From assembly GCA_014238275.1 (NCBI GenBank), contig JABABJ010000125.1:1-35918 (forward strand): 35,918 bases of DNA, given 5' to 3'. This document shows, piece by piece, positions 22,662 to 31,322 of the stretch. Source of the DNA: Leptospirales bacterium. Lineage in GTDB: Bacteria > Spirochaetota > Leptospiria > Leptospirales > Leptonemataceae. The notes below the pieces were generated by a model. The model had not been told where the DNA came from and searched no databases. It saw nothing but the letters and a program-made list of their open reading frames with translations. The translations under genes were made by a program, and so were the position numbers. Every line of letters starts with the position of its first letter. Position 1 is the first letter of the stretch.

Positions 22662-24197
22662 TTGGGCAATAAGGAAACTGTCTGTGTGTCGCCAGAAATC
22701 GAGCCAAAAAATCTTTCCCGTCTTGCAGGTTTTGCCAGAAAGTATCGCCCGCTCCTCTTTGAACAGGTTGTAGCACAGGAAACAGCAGTACGCATCCTGA
22801 AAAATGCTTTAGAATCCGAAAAAATGAATACTGCATGCCTCTTTTTTGGTCCGAGAGGGGTTGGTAAAACTACTTTGGCACGCCTTATTGCAAGAAGGAT
22901 CAATTGCACGAATCCTCAAGAGACAGAGCCTTGTGGGAGCTGTAGCTCCTGTGAAACCATACTTGCAGGAAACTCGATGGATGTGATAGAAATTGATGCT
23001 GCTTCTCATCGAGGAATTCATCATATACGAGAGCTGAGAGAGAACGTCAAGTTTCGCCCCATGCAAAGCTCAAAAAAGATTTATATCATCGATGAGGTTC
23101 ATATGCTTACGAACGAATCTTTTAATGCCCTTCTCAAGACTCTTGAAGAGCCTCCTGATCATGTTCTCTTTCTTCTTGCCACAACAGAGTATCAGAAAAT
23201 TCCTCAAACTATTCTCTCTCGCTGTCAGATCTTTAATCTAAAAAAAGCACCCTTAGAACTTCTCCAATCCTATCTGAAAAATATTTGTAAAAAAGAAGGT
23301 ATAGAAGTAGAAGAAGATTCCTTATTCTGGATTGCTCGTCGAGGAGATGGTTCTCTTCGAGATAGCCTTTCTTTTTTGGAGCAGGCCGCTCTGTATTGCG
23401 ATGGCTTGCTAGAAACCCAAAAAGTGAAAGAGTTAATTGGTCACCTTCCTCTTGATATTTTTACGAACCTAAGTTTGGCTCTTCTTGAATTTCGCGAGAA
23501 AAGCTATGAAGATATTCTTCAACCTATAGAGCAAGTTTTTGCGTCAGGGATGGATATTCATCGATTTGTTTGGGAATATTTAGAATTTCTCAAGGCACTT
23601 CTTTATATCCGAAAGGGTATTCATAACCCGGAATTTATAGGTTTTCCAAGTTTGGAGATCCGTCGTTTAGAAGAACAATTTACTTCTCATGATCCCGTTT
23701 GCATAGAAGTCATTTTTCATGGGGTTTTTGAGCTTATGGGGGAGGCTCGGAGGCTTCGACTTCAGAACTCCTATGAAATGAAAGTTTTGACAGAAATGCA
23801 TCTTCTCCGGATTCAGGAGAAACTAAGCCGGCCTTCTTTGTCGGGAGTTCTCCGAAGACTCAATCAATTTAGTGCATCCCTATCCCTCGAAAATAGTAGT
23901 GGAGTACCTCATACAAATACGATCCAGAGCAATGATAGCGAACTCTCCCCAAGCCTTCCCGAACAAAGTATCACTCCAAAAATCAACGAAGCAACTAGTT
24001 TGAGCAAAACTGATAAAGAAATCCTCAACTCAAACAATAAAAAGATTGCAAAAAAACACTACTCTATAGAGCATGACATACAGAGCACGTTTCAAGGAAA
24101 AGTAATCGAATCGGATAGGCTACCTTTTTCTGTCCAAGACACGGGAACTACGCAAATATCTTCCCAGTCTCAAGTCATAGAAGGAGAAGAAGAATGA
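22662..24197 (+). CDS. dnaX: DNA polymerase III subunit gamma/tau
   Basis: AAA+ clamp-loader subunit. Motifs: FARKYRPLLFEQVVAQ near 24-39, Walker A GPRGVGKT at 63-70, zinc-binding Cys82/91/94/97, Walker B DEVHML near 145, and SRC sensor region ILSRCQIF. The C-terminal part from about 395 is Ser/Asn/Lys-rich without a recognisable tau domain, so this may act as a gamma-like form. The start assigned is TTG 22662; a GTG at 22686 is an alternative, since the family normally begins a few residues before ARKYRP. It overlaps ybaB by four bases (ATGA). Confidence 0.93.
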   Translation: MGNKETVCVSPEIEPKNLSRLAGFARKYRPLLFEQVVAQETAVRILKNALESEKMNTACLFFGPRGVGKTTLARLIARRINCTNPQETEPCGSCSSCETILAGNSMDVIEIDAASHRGIHHIRELRENVKFRPMQSSKKIYIIDEVHMLTNESFNALLKTLEEPPDHVLFLLATTEYQKIPQTILSRCQIFNLKKAPLELLQSYLKNICKKEGIEVEEDSLFWIARRGDGSLRDSLSFLEQAALYCDGLLETQKVKELIGHLPLDIFTNLSLALLEFREKSYEDILQPIEQVFASGMDIHRFVWEYLEFLKALLYIRKGIHNPEFIGFPSLEIRRLEEQFTSHDPVCIEVIFHGVFELMGEARRLRLQNSYEMKVLTEMHLLRIQEKLSRPSLSGVLRRLNQFSASLSLENSSGVPHTNTIQSNDSELSPSLPEQSITPKINEATSLSKTDKEILNSNNKKIAKKHYSIEHDIQSTFQGKVIESDRLPFSVQDTGTTQISSQSQVIEGEEE

Positions 24198-24532
24198 GTA
24201 TAAACTTTGACAATATTTTCAAAAACCTGAATCTGGGTGGCTTACATGCAAAAGTAGACTCCGCTCGCAAGCGTGTGAATCAAATGAAAATTACTGGCGA
24301 AGCAGGTGCTGGGATGGTCAAAGTTACCCTTCATGGTGATGGAAATATGCAAAATGTCGAGATAGATCCAATACTATTTTCAGAAAAGGAAAAAGATATG
24401 ATAGAAGAATTAGTTGTTTCTGCATTCAACGAAGCTCAGAAGAAACTTCGTGCTATACTTGCTCATGAGATGAAAGCTCTCACGGGAGGAGCTCCTCTTC
24501 CAGGATTTGAGCGTCTCATGGGTCTTGAATAA
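24194..24532 (+). CDS. YbaB/EbfC family nucleoid-associated protein
   Basis: 112 residues with the family core: an N-terminal helix, then GAGMVKVTLHGDGNMQNVEIDP, and a C-terminal helix KDMIEELVVSAFNEAQKKL. These small dimers bind DNA and are found between dnaX and recR in many bacteria, as here. The start overlaps the dnaX stop (ATGA), so it is translationally coupled. A ribosome site (AGGAGAAGAAG) lies within the end of dnaX. In Borrelia the homologue EbfC binds specific palindromes; whether this one binds any motif in the window is unknown. Confidence 0.92.
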   Translation: MSINFDNIFKNLNLGGLHAKVDSARKRVNQMKITGEAGAGMVKVTLHGDGNMQNVEIDPILFSEKEKDMIEELVVSAFNEAQKKLRAILAHEMKALTGGAPLPGFERLMGLE

Positions 24533-24578
24533 AGATTTTTCTTCCCTGAAGCATCTTTGTTATGGAAGAATCATTCTT

Positions 24579-25202
24579 ATGACGAACGAAGCTCTGGAAA
24601 GCCTCATCAAGCAGCTTGCAACTCTTCCTGGAATCGGGACAAGAGGTGCGTTTCGGATTGCGTTTCACATTTTGAAAAGCAGTGAAGAATCTGCAGGAAG
24701 ATTGAGTGAATCTATCCTTTCTTTTCGAAAAGAACTCATGTTTTGTGAAAAATGTGCTGGTATCACAAATACATCCATTTGTGAAATTTGTAATGATCCA
24801 GATAGAGTTCAATCTCAATTATGCGTGATAGAGGAGCCTGGCGATATGTTATTTATGGAACGAACTGGAGAGTTTAAGGGACTTTATCAGGTTTTGATGG
24901 GTTCTCTTTCTCCTTTAGATGGGATTGGACCGGAAGACCTTCGCATTAACCAGCTAATAGATTTTATTGAAAAAAGAAAAAGCTCACTTCAAGAGCTTTT
25001 TTTAGCCACGAATCCAACCTTGGAAGGGGACGCAACTGCATCTTATATTACAAAACGTCTGGAAAAGTATGAGAATCTCCTCATCACTCGTATTTCTCAT
25101 GGAATACCAACAGGAGGGAGCATTGAATTTACGGAAACTTCTGTTTTAGCAAGAAGTATTCGTTCGCGTAGAGCTGTTACTCTTACGGATTCTATTACAT
25201 GA
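24579..25202 (+). CDS. recR: Recombination mediator protein RecR
   Basis: Works with RecF/RecO to load RecA at gaps. The 207-residue protein has a helix-hairpin-helix LATLPGIGTRGAFRIAF at 13-29, a four-cysteine zinc finger at Cys56/59/68/71, and a Toprim region beginning LCVIEEPGDM at 81. The C-terminal Walker-like region ISHGIPTGGSIEFTE follows. The ATG at 24579 has GGAAG upstream. An in-frame upstream start at 24507 would add 24 residues inside ybaB and is not family-like. It completes the conserved dnaX-ybaB-recR order. Confidence 0.94.
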   Translation: MTNEALESLIKQLATLPGIGTRGAFRIAFHILKSSEESAGRLSESILSFRKELMFCEKCAGITNTSICEICNDPDRVQSQLCVIEEPGDMLFMERTGEFKGLYQVLMGSLSPLDGIGPEDLRINQLIDFIEKRKSSLQELFLATNPTLEGDATASYITKRLEKYENLLITRISHGIPTGGSIEFTETSVLARSIRSRRAVTLTDSIT

Positions 25203-25287
25203 AAACATCTTTCCCATCATTAAGCTCGCACAATGATGTATCTAATGTAACAAAAAAAGAGAATCGTTTTTTTAATTCTACTCCGAT

Positions 25288-25722
25288 ATGAGGAATATGA
25301 CTTCCGTAGAGAAATCCGAGATGATCCAGAAAGGAGAGCAGGCTTTTTCTCAAGGAAACTATAAGCAGGCTTCCGAGTTTTTCCTTCGTGCAGACTATAA
25401 AAAGGGAATAATCTCCTTGGGAGATTATTTAATGTACAAGAGGAAACTTCCTCTCCTTGCCTATGGCTATTATAAAAAGGCAAATGCTTGGGAGAAAACG
25501 AAAGATATACAACGAAGGATGATAGGTGCTCTTTCTGAATGGATTGGCAAAGATAAGATACGACCAGAGTCACAATCCTTGCTTAGATCTTCTTCAACTG
25601 AAAACAGACGGTCTAAAAATCCCTCAAAGCTTCCAGCTCTTGATCAAGATGGTATGCTTCCTATCAATGTAAATCCTGTTCTGAAAGATGCAGTTCAGAG
25701 AATATTAAAAAAGAATCCCTAA
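25288..25722 (+). CDS. Hypothetical protein with TPR-like helical repeats
   Basis: 144 residues. The first half reads as short amphipathic helix pairs (KGEQAFSQGNYKQASEFFLRADY, then AYGYYKKANAWEKTKDIQRR) in the style of a TPR unit with the A-G-Y/F pattern. The second half is Ser/Asn-rich and basic. It has no signal peptide and is probably cytosolic. It begins 85 bp after recR on the same strand and could be the last gene of that operon. A second ATG at 25297 is possible. No function assigned. Confidence 0.65.
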   Translation: MRNMTSVEKSEMIQKGEQAFSQGNYKQASEFFLRADYKKGIISLGDYLMYKRKLPLLAYGYYKKANAWEKTKDIQRRMIGALSEWIGKDKIRPESQSLLRSSSTENRRSKNPSKLPALDQDGMLPINVNPVLKDAVQRILKKNP

Positions 25723-25743
25723 GACTCAAATTATCCTCATTTT

Positions 25744-26499
25744 TCACGGAATAGGAAGGAGGTCTATTCCTGTCAGATCACCAAAGAGAAGACGAGGTCC
25801 TATCATCTTTCGAATACCTTTTTTATGCATCATTGCTAAATGAAGAGACGATTCTGGATCTAAATTCATACTTTCTTCTATGAGAATAGCTCTTTCAAGG
25901 ATTTCAGGAGTTGCCTGAAGGATTTCGGAACAAAGGCATTGGATTTCTGTTAGGAAGACCTTAGGGGTAGAAGATAACTCTGAAGAATCATCAGCAAAAC
26001 AACGAATATATTTCAAAGAACGTTCCAAGGCAACACTTGAGGTACATAAAACACATCTTTTTTGAAGAAGTTTTTTGAGAGAGTGCTTGATATCCAAACG
26101 GGAAGGGTGTGTACTTACAAGAAGAAGAAGAGTCCATTCTTCCAGATAGATTGGAACTGGAGCATTTGCTTTGTACAAATCATCTTCCCAAAGATGAGGC
26201 TCTTTCTCGTTTGACATGACATGAGAGTCCAAAGAAGGTTTCTTTTTCTTACACTTGGAAGCAATGCTAAGATGCTCAATGTAGCTTTTTTCCCATTGAA
26301 ATGCTTGAAGAAGCGAAGAAATAGAGATTCTATTGAGAGCTTCCAGATTCTGCAAGGAACTAGACGGGTGATACAGAGAAGCTATAGCACGGCGGATTAG
26401 CTCTGCAACAGGCTTTTTTTCCTTTCGTGAAAGGGACTCCAATAATTCATGATCTTCCTTTGAAAGTAAAATTTGAAGTCGACGGCTGAGATGTCTCAT
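25744..26499 (-). CDS. Ribbon-helix-helix protein with degenerate PIN-like C-terminal domain
   Basis: 251 residues from the ATG at 26499, with AAAGG upstream. An upstream in-frame extension to 26778 overlaps the divergent esterase and is rejected. The N-terminus (HLSRRLQILLSKEDHELLESLS, then AELIRRAIASLY) looks like a ribbon-helix-helix DNA-binding domain of the VapB/CopG type. The C-terminal half follows a PIN-domain layout: CVLCTSSVALERSL, ERAILIEESMNLD, then SSLHLAMMHKKG and a terminal GDLTGIDLLPIP. Acidic residues expected at the PIN active site appear replaced (SSLHLA for DALHLA, GPRLLF for the usual TDD.DF). It may be a fused antitoxin-toxin descendant now serving as a regulator. This domain reading is by eye and moderate. 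Confidence 0.55.
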   Translation of the reverse strand: MRHLSRRLQILLSKEDHELLESLSRKEKKPVAELIRRAIASLYHPSSSLQNLEALNRISISSLLQAFQWEKSYIEHLSIASKCKKKKPSLDSHVMSNEKEPHLWEDDLYKANAPVPIYLEEWTLLLLVSTHPSRLDIKHSLKKLLQKRCVLCTSSVALERSLKYIRCFADDSSELSSTPKVFLTEIQCLCSEILQATPEILERAILIEESMNLDPESSLHLAMMHKKGIRKMIGPRLLFGDLTGIDLLPIP

Positions 26500-26608
26500 G
26501 AGATAAGTATCCTTTTGTGGATGTGAAATGCCGATAACACAGTCAATGGATTGTATCCATAGAACCAGACCTAGGTGGTTTCTGTAAAGATGATATTCAG
26601 ATAGAAAG

Positions 26609-27700
26609 ATGTATATTTTTATTATAATTCTTCTTGTTTTCTTAGTCCTCTTTCTTTGGGGAAATTTTGGTCTTCCTGAAAAACGTCTGCCGATGCCAAA
26701 AACCCCATCTCCAGAAAGGCTGATGCCAGAAGCGGAACCATGGCGCCTAGAAGGTGATTCAGAAACTGCCTTCCTCATTTGCCATGGTTATAGAGGAAGC
26801 CCTTTTAATGTGAGGCCTCTCGGTGAATTCCTGCATGAGAAGGGTCATACCGCAATAGGGATTCTACTACCTGGTCACGGTTCTACGATTCATGATATGA
26901 GTAGAAGTAGATGGTATCATTGGGAGGAACATCTTAGGAAGATATATCTGGAAGAACGTTCCCGTTATAAGAATGTATTTTTGATTGGTTTTTCTATGGG
27001 AGGGTCTTTGGTGATGAAGCTAGCAGCAGATCATGCAGAATCTCTTCGGCCTACGGGAATTATTACAATTGCAGCTCCTGTTTTTTTTAATGGCTTTTTT
27101 AACGGAAAAATCATTCTAAATTATCCTTCCATACTACTAACTGGGCTCTTTTCGAAAATTATCAACATTATACGGCTGGAAAATAGGTTTTATTCTGTTT
27201 CAAGTGGGATCAATCCATGGGTTGGTTATTCAGAATTTCACTCCCTTGCAGCATTTCATAGCTTCAAGAGAGCCCTTCCCAAGCTTCGTGGAATCCTTCA
27301 TAAAATCCATATCCCTTATTGCTCTATTACTGCCGACAACGACCGTCGTGTATCCAAAGAAAATCAGGTCTATATCTTTAACCATATCAAAAGCAGAGAA
27401 AAACGAGCCTACAATTTCTTCCTTCCTCCAGATTTCACGACAATGCACGCACTTTTAACTCATATCCACTGTCGAGATCGTGTCTTTGGTTATGTGAAAA
27501 GCTTCATAGATGATATTCTCCAAACTCGTTCTTCTTCTCCAAGGACTTCTTCTACTTCTACCTTAGACAAGAAGAACAGGAATATTTCGCAAAATTCTCC
27601 TCAGAAAAGGAGTGTGTGGGAAAGGCTTCGAAAGTATCTTAGGATCAAGAATCGAAGAAGAGTACCTGAAGATATGGTATATCTTACTCGGAAGGAATGA
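26609..27700 (+). CDS. Membrane-anchored alpha/beta-hydrolase (esterase or monoacylglycerol-lipase type)
   Basis: 363 residues. A single N-terminal membrane anchor (IFIIILLVFLVLFLWGNF) is followed by a hydrolase domain: FLICHGYRGSP near 56-65 (oxyanion region), GILLPGHGST near 84-93, nucleophile elbow GFSMGG with Ser129, an acid in ITADNDRRV near 250, and a His in the TMHALLTHIHCRD region near 283. Length of the core suits a carboxylesterase. The last 60 residues are Ser/Arg/Lys-rich and not part of the fold. It faces away from the RHH-PIN gene, with 109 bp between their starts. Substrate unknown; likely lipid or short-chain esters at the membrane. Confidence 0.8.
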   Translation: MYIFIIILLVFLVLFLWGNFGLPEKRLPMPKTPSPERLMPEAEPWRLEGDSETAFLICHGYRGSPFNVRPLGEFLHEKGHTAIGILLPGHGSTIHDMSRSRWYHWEEHLRKIYLEERSRYKNVFLIGFSMGGSLVMKLAADHAESLRPTGIITIAAPVFFNGFFNGKIILNYPSILLTGLFSKIINIIRLENRFYSVSSGINPWVGYSEFHSLAAFHSFKRALPKLRGILHKIHIPYCSITADNDRRVSKENQVYIFNHIKSREKRAYNFFLPPDFTTMHALLTHIHCRDRVFGYVKSFIDDILQTRSSSPRTSSTSTLDKKNRNISQNSPQKRSVWERLRKYLRIKNRRRVPEDMVYLTRKE

Positions 27701-27730
27701 TCGAGAAGTCGACTCTTGTCCTAAGATGGA

Positions 27731-27769
27731 ATTGAAATGGAAAGATAAGGTAGGAAAGTCCATTTCAAT
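27731..27769. terminator. Inverted repeat between converging genes
   Basis: A perfect 11-bp stem, ATTGAAATGGA and its complement TCCATTTCAAT, separated by 17 bases. It lies between the esterase stop at 27700 and the permease stop at 27778. Position suggests a bidirectional terminator, but there is no T-run on either side. Confidence 0.35.
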
Positions 27770-27777
27770 ATCTATTC

Positions 27778-29202
27778 TTATTGAACATCTTTTTGCTGAG
27801 AACGTTTTTTGAAAAAATAATACACAAGACCGCTCAAGGTAATGAAAATACCAAGAAGCGATTCCCAAGGACGATCGTATAAAGTCACACTCAGAAACCA
27901 AAACTGAATGAAAAGAACGATTCCTAGTATTAAGGGAAGAAAGGGAACTCGAAATTTCCGTTCAGCATTAGGCATTTTCTTACGTAAGATCCAGACAGCA
28001 AGAAAGGTAGAAAAATTGAATAGTCCGGAAGTAAAACTAAAGAAGTCGACTATGGTCTCGTAGGAATTTTCCGAAAGATATGCTGGAATGAGGAGGCAAG
28101 AAGCCCAGACTGCCTGATACAGAAGAGCCATATTGGGTGTTTGGTATAAGGGATGGAGCTTTGCCATAGGTGAAAAGAAAAGACGATCTCGTGCCATTGC
28201 ATGCCATGTCCTTGCTTTTACCAGAATCTGAGTACTTACATTCCCAGCTGTACTAAGCATCACGATAGATGTCAAAACCAAAATACCAATAGGACCAGCA
28301 GCAGACTTTACGGCAGCTCCAGCGATTTGTTTGCGAGAAAGAATGATCTGTTCAGGACCGATCTGAAATACATAAGCCACGTTTACTAATAGATATATTA
28401 CCGTAACAAGTCCTATCCCAAGGAAAAGGGATAAAGGAAGATTTTTTCTAGGATTTTTCACCTCTTCTGCCATATAGGTTGCTCCTTCCCATCCACTATA
28501 CGCAAAAAAGGTATATCGCATTGCAGCACCCAAAGCAATGATAGTTTCGATTCCCCATGTTTCAGGCCAAAAGCTTCCTAGAAAATGTTCATGGCTTCCA
28601 TTACTAAAGAGGAGAAGAGCCATTGCTAGAAGAGAAAAAAGCTTAAGAAAACTAATTACATTTTGGAAAATTCCCGAAAGAGTTACTCCAAAGCAGTTTG
28701 CAAGGGTCAAGAGCCAAATCAAAGCAAGAGCAGTCCCTCCTTCCATCCATCGAGATATAGAAATTCCGACTATTTTTTCCCACATGAGTGCCGTATAACC
28801 AGCAAAAACAGATGCAACGGCAACAATGGAAGCAGTTTCACTGACAAAAAACATTGCCCATCCGCGAAGAAATGTCCAAAACTCAGGATAGGCTTCTTTG
28901 AGATAGGCATAAGGACCTCCTGAACGGGGAAGAAAGGAAACCAACTCAGCATAACAAAGAGAACCAAGGAAAGTAGCTACTCCCCCAATGATCCAAGCAA
29001 GAAAAAAAAGGCCTATCGAAAGACGTTCGGGAGGGATACTCCCCTGTTCATAAGATTGGCTTAGACTGAGACCACAGACAACAATAAAAATGGGACCAGG
29101 AGTGCGAAAAATTCCTGAACCGATAATTCTTCCAATCACAATAGAACATGCTGCTGTGAAACCAAGTTTCTGCTGAAGATTCTGTTGAGTGATCTTTTCC
29201 AT
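27778..29202 (-). CDS. APC-superfamily amino acid permease
   Basis: 474 residues, very hydrophobic, with about 12 membrane segments. The first carries the APC signature IGRIIGSGIFRTPGP near 22-36, followed later by SFLPRSGGPYAYLKEAYPEF, another family hallmark. YSGWEGATYMAEEVKNPRKNLP in the middle is typical of the LAT-like or amino-acid transporter branch. The short C-terminus is basic and glutamine-rich. The ATG at 29202 is followed by a soluble stretch of about 15 residues. It probably imports or exchanges amino acids or amines across the inner membrane; which one cannot be told. Single gene, converging on the esterase. Confidence 0.87.
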   Translation of the reverse strand: MEKITQQNLQQKLGFTAACSIVIGRIIGSGIFRTPGPIFIVVCGLSLSQSYEQGSIPPERLSIGLFFLAWIIGGVATFLGSLCYAELVSFLPRSGGPYAYLKEAYPEFWTFLRGWAMFFVSETASIVAVASVFAGYTALMWEKIVGISISRWMEGGTALALIWLLTLANCFGVTLSGIFQNVISFLKLFSLLAMALLLFSNGSHEHFLGSFWPETWGIETIIALGAAMRYTFFAYSGWEGATYMAEEVKNPRKNLPLSLFLGIGLVTVIYLLVNVAYVFQIGPEQIILSRKQIAGAAVKSAAGPIGILVLTSIVMLSTAGNVSTQILVKARTWHAMARDRLFFSPMAKLHPLYQTPNMALLYQAVWASCLLIPAYLSENSYETIVDFFSFTSGLFNFSTFLAVWILRKKMPNAERKFRVPFLPLILGIVLFIQFWFLSVTLYDRPWESLLGIFITLSGLVYYFFKKRSQQKDVQ

Positions 29203-29416
29203 TATCTCGTAAATTCTAAAAAAATGATGAGACTTTCTATATTACATAAAAGGTCAAAAATTGTCCAGTTTTTTAAACTTTCATAATATTTCTCTTATTG
29301 GAAACTCTAGGAAAATACTGACAAAAGTTCTCAAATAAGCCAAATTTATTATTCCCTGAAATCTTTTTTCTTATTGCAAGGCTAGAGTGCAAGTTTATTC
29401 TTGATTTAGTATAAAA

Positions 29417-29440
29417 AATTCTTAAGTATGTTTAAGAATT
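29417..29440. promoter_or_regulatory. 9-bp inverted repeat upstream of repeat-protein gene
   Basis: AATTCTTAA and its complement TTAAGAATT flank a six-base centre (GTATGT). It lies about 24 bp before the AGGAGG of the next gene. A possible TTGCAA-N16-TATTCT promoter lies at 29374-29401 just upstream. It could be an operator or a 5'-leader hairpin. Confidence 0.4.
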
Positions 29441-29480
29441 AGTACTGTTTGGAAAGATAATGTAGGAGGTATTGTCTATT

Positions 29481-31307
29481 ATGTACCCTGCTAAAAGGGA
29501 AATTCTTCTCACCGCGATCATTCTCTTTTTGTTCGCTTTATTACCATTACTACTCCTGAGTGCAAGTCCATGGAACCGCACAATTGTTGTGGAAGAGGAA
29601 GAGGGAGAGGGAACAGATTCAATTGAGCTGACAGGACAATCAGCATACTTGTACCCTTACTTTGTCACAAATTCTGGGAAATGTTATTGCAACAGATTAT
29701 CTAAAAAAATTGCAGGCGCTGTCAAATATCATGAAAATACAGGGATTCATCCAAGCAAAGCCTACCGGAAAAATAGTAGATACTATATCCCAAGGACATT
29801 TTATCGCTGTTCCTGTAAGAGGCAAGGAGCAATACCCTTCCTTCCTGCGGGAGTAAGAGTAAAAAGGAAAAAAAGGATACTAAAAAGGAAAAATATTGTA
29901 AGAGGGATCGAGGCATTTAGCCAGAAACAAAATGTTGTTGTAATCTGGTCTTCTCTGCCTAATATCAAAAATCTTAGTTTTAAGATCTACCGCGGGAAGG
30001 AACCTCTTGATTCCAAAAAAGATGTACAAAAAGCAAAATTGATCGGAAGGGTAAGAAGAGGAGTCGGTAATGTACATCGATTCATTGATAAAAGGCCTGT
30101 CATCAATCGTCGTGTGTATTATGGGGTGGTTGTAAATGATGAGGATTATGCCGATGACTTTCCAGGGCTCATACAAGGAGAATCTTATATTCGACATAAA
30201 CATACCGAAAAGAAGCTAAACCGAGTAAGAGGGATCGAGGCATTTAGTCAGGGGAAGAAAGTCCTTGTAGTATGGTCTTTTCGGTCTAGGGGCAAGAATA
30301 CTCGGTTTAAGATCTACCGTGGGGATACACCTCTCAATACCAGAAGTGATCTAAAAGAGGCAAAATTGATCGGAAGGCTAAGAGGATCTGGTAATTTACA
30401 TCAATTTACTGATAAAGAGCCAATCTTAAATCGCTTTGTGTATTATGGAGTGGTGGCAAATAATGAAGATAAGAGCAAGTACTTTCGAGGACTTGTAGAA
30501 GGAAAGTCTTATCTTGAACACAAACACATTGAAAAGCAAATAATAAAAAGAAGAGGGATCGAGGCTTTTAACCGGAGGAAGACGGTCGTTGTAGTATGGT
30601 CTTTCCGCTCTAGTGGCAAGAATACTCTGTTTAAGATCTATCGTGGGGATACACCTCTCAATACCAGAAAGGCTTTAAGGGAAGCAAAATTGATTGGAAA
30701 ACTAAGAGGAAAAGACACTAACTTACATCGATTTGTTGATAAGCAGCCAGTCTCAAATCGCTATGTGTATTATGGAGTGACAGTCAATGATGAGGACAAA
30801 GTTAAAGATTTTACAGGACTCGTAAGAAGAAAATCTTACATTCGACACAAATATATCGACAGAAGTCTCAGGAAAACCAGAAGGTTTGAGAATATTGATA
30901 TCTATGTCTATGATCTTGAAGCAAGGCTTACATGGCAGAGGTGTGCATGGGGTCAAGTTCCCACAGTAAAAGGGTGTAGAGGAAATGCAGAGTATGTATC
31001 CTATAGAGAAGCCTCTCGGTACTGTGCAAGTCTGGGCTCTATCAGGGGAATACGATGGAGACTTCCTGAAACGAATGAGCTTCTGTTACTTGTAGACCCT
31101 ACTGCCCCTAAAGGACTGCCTAGGACATATATAGATTTTTTCCCCAATACAAGACCTGATGTGTATTGGGTCAGGACTCCTTATCTTGTTAGTCCTTCTT
31201 GGAAAGTAATCTGGGCAGTAGACTTTGAAAGTGGATTGGAGCTTGGATATGCAAAGTATGAAAGAGGCTATGTTCGTTGCGTCAATGATGCGAGATACAC
31301 ATTCTAA
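29481..31307 (+). CDS. Secreted or membrane-anchored protein with three Fn3-like repeats and C-terminal Lcl/DUF1566 domain
   Basis: 608 residues from ATG 29481, ten bases after GGAGGT. A TTG at 29472 is in frame but too close to the ribosome site. An N-terminal hydrophobic segment (ILLTAIILFLFALLPLLLLS) acts as a signal or anchor. Three repeats of 108-109 residues follow, each starting RGIEAF, with VVWSFRS, FKIYRG and a closing YYGVVVNDED motif; the DNA copies begin near 29901, 30228 and 30552. The pattern is fibronectin type III-like. The last 130 residues (DLEARLTWQRCAW, RWRLPETNELLLLVD, VRCVND) match the Lcl C-terminal/DUF1566 type seen in many spirochaete surface proteins. It is strongly basic, suggesting binding to an acidic polymer. 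Role unknown; thiD follows 15 bp later. Confidence 0.7.
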   Translation: MYPAKREILLTAIILFLFALLPLLLLSASPWNRTIVVEEEEGEGTDSIELTGQSAYLYPYFVTNSGKCYCNRLSKKIAGAVKYHENTGIHPSKAYRKNSRYYIPRTFYRCSCKRQGAIPFLPAGVRVKRKKRILKRKNIVRGIEAFSQKQNVVVIWSSLPNIKNLSFKIYRGKEPLDSKKDVQKAKLIGRVRRGVGNVHRFIDKRPVINRRVYYGVVVNDEDYADDFPGLIQGESYIRHKHTEKKLNRVRGIEAFSQGKKVLVVWSFRSRGKNTRFKIYRGDTPLNTRSDLKEAKLIGRLRGSGNLHQFTDKEPILNRFVYYGVVANNEDKSKYFRGLVEGKSYLEHKHIEKQIIKRRGIEAFNRRKTVVVVWSFRSSGKNTLFKIYRGDTPLNTRKALREAKLIGKLRGKDTNLHRFVDKQPVSNRYVYYGVTVNDEDKVKDFTGLVRRKSYIRHKYIDRSLRKTRRFENIDIYVYDLEARLTWQRCAWGQVPTVKGCRGNAEYVSYREASRYCASLGSIRGIRWRLPETNELLLLVDPTAPKGLPRTYIDFFPNTRPDVYWVRTPYLVSPSWKVIWAVDFESGLELGYAKYERGYVRCVNDARYTF

Positions 31308-31322
31308 GGAGGAATAGATTTG

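Noticed and set aside
24050-24056. Run of seven A in dnaX as a programmed frameshift site
   Set aside because: A -1 shift would give a stop after about seven codons, but no strong downstream hairpin or upstream stimulator was seen, and the residues beyond are low-complexity rather than a tau domain.
26500-26778. N-terminal extension of the RHH-PIN protein
   Set aside because: It would lie antisense inside the clearly coding start of the esterase; the ATG at 26499 begins at the ribbon-helix-helix domain.
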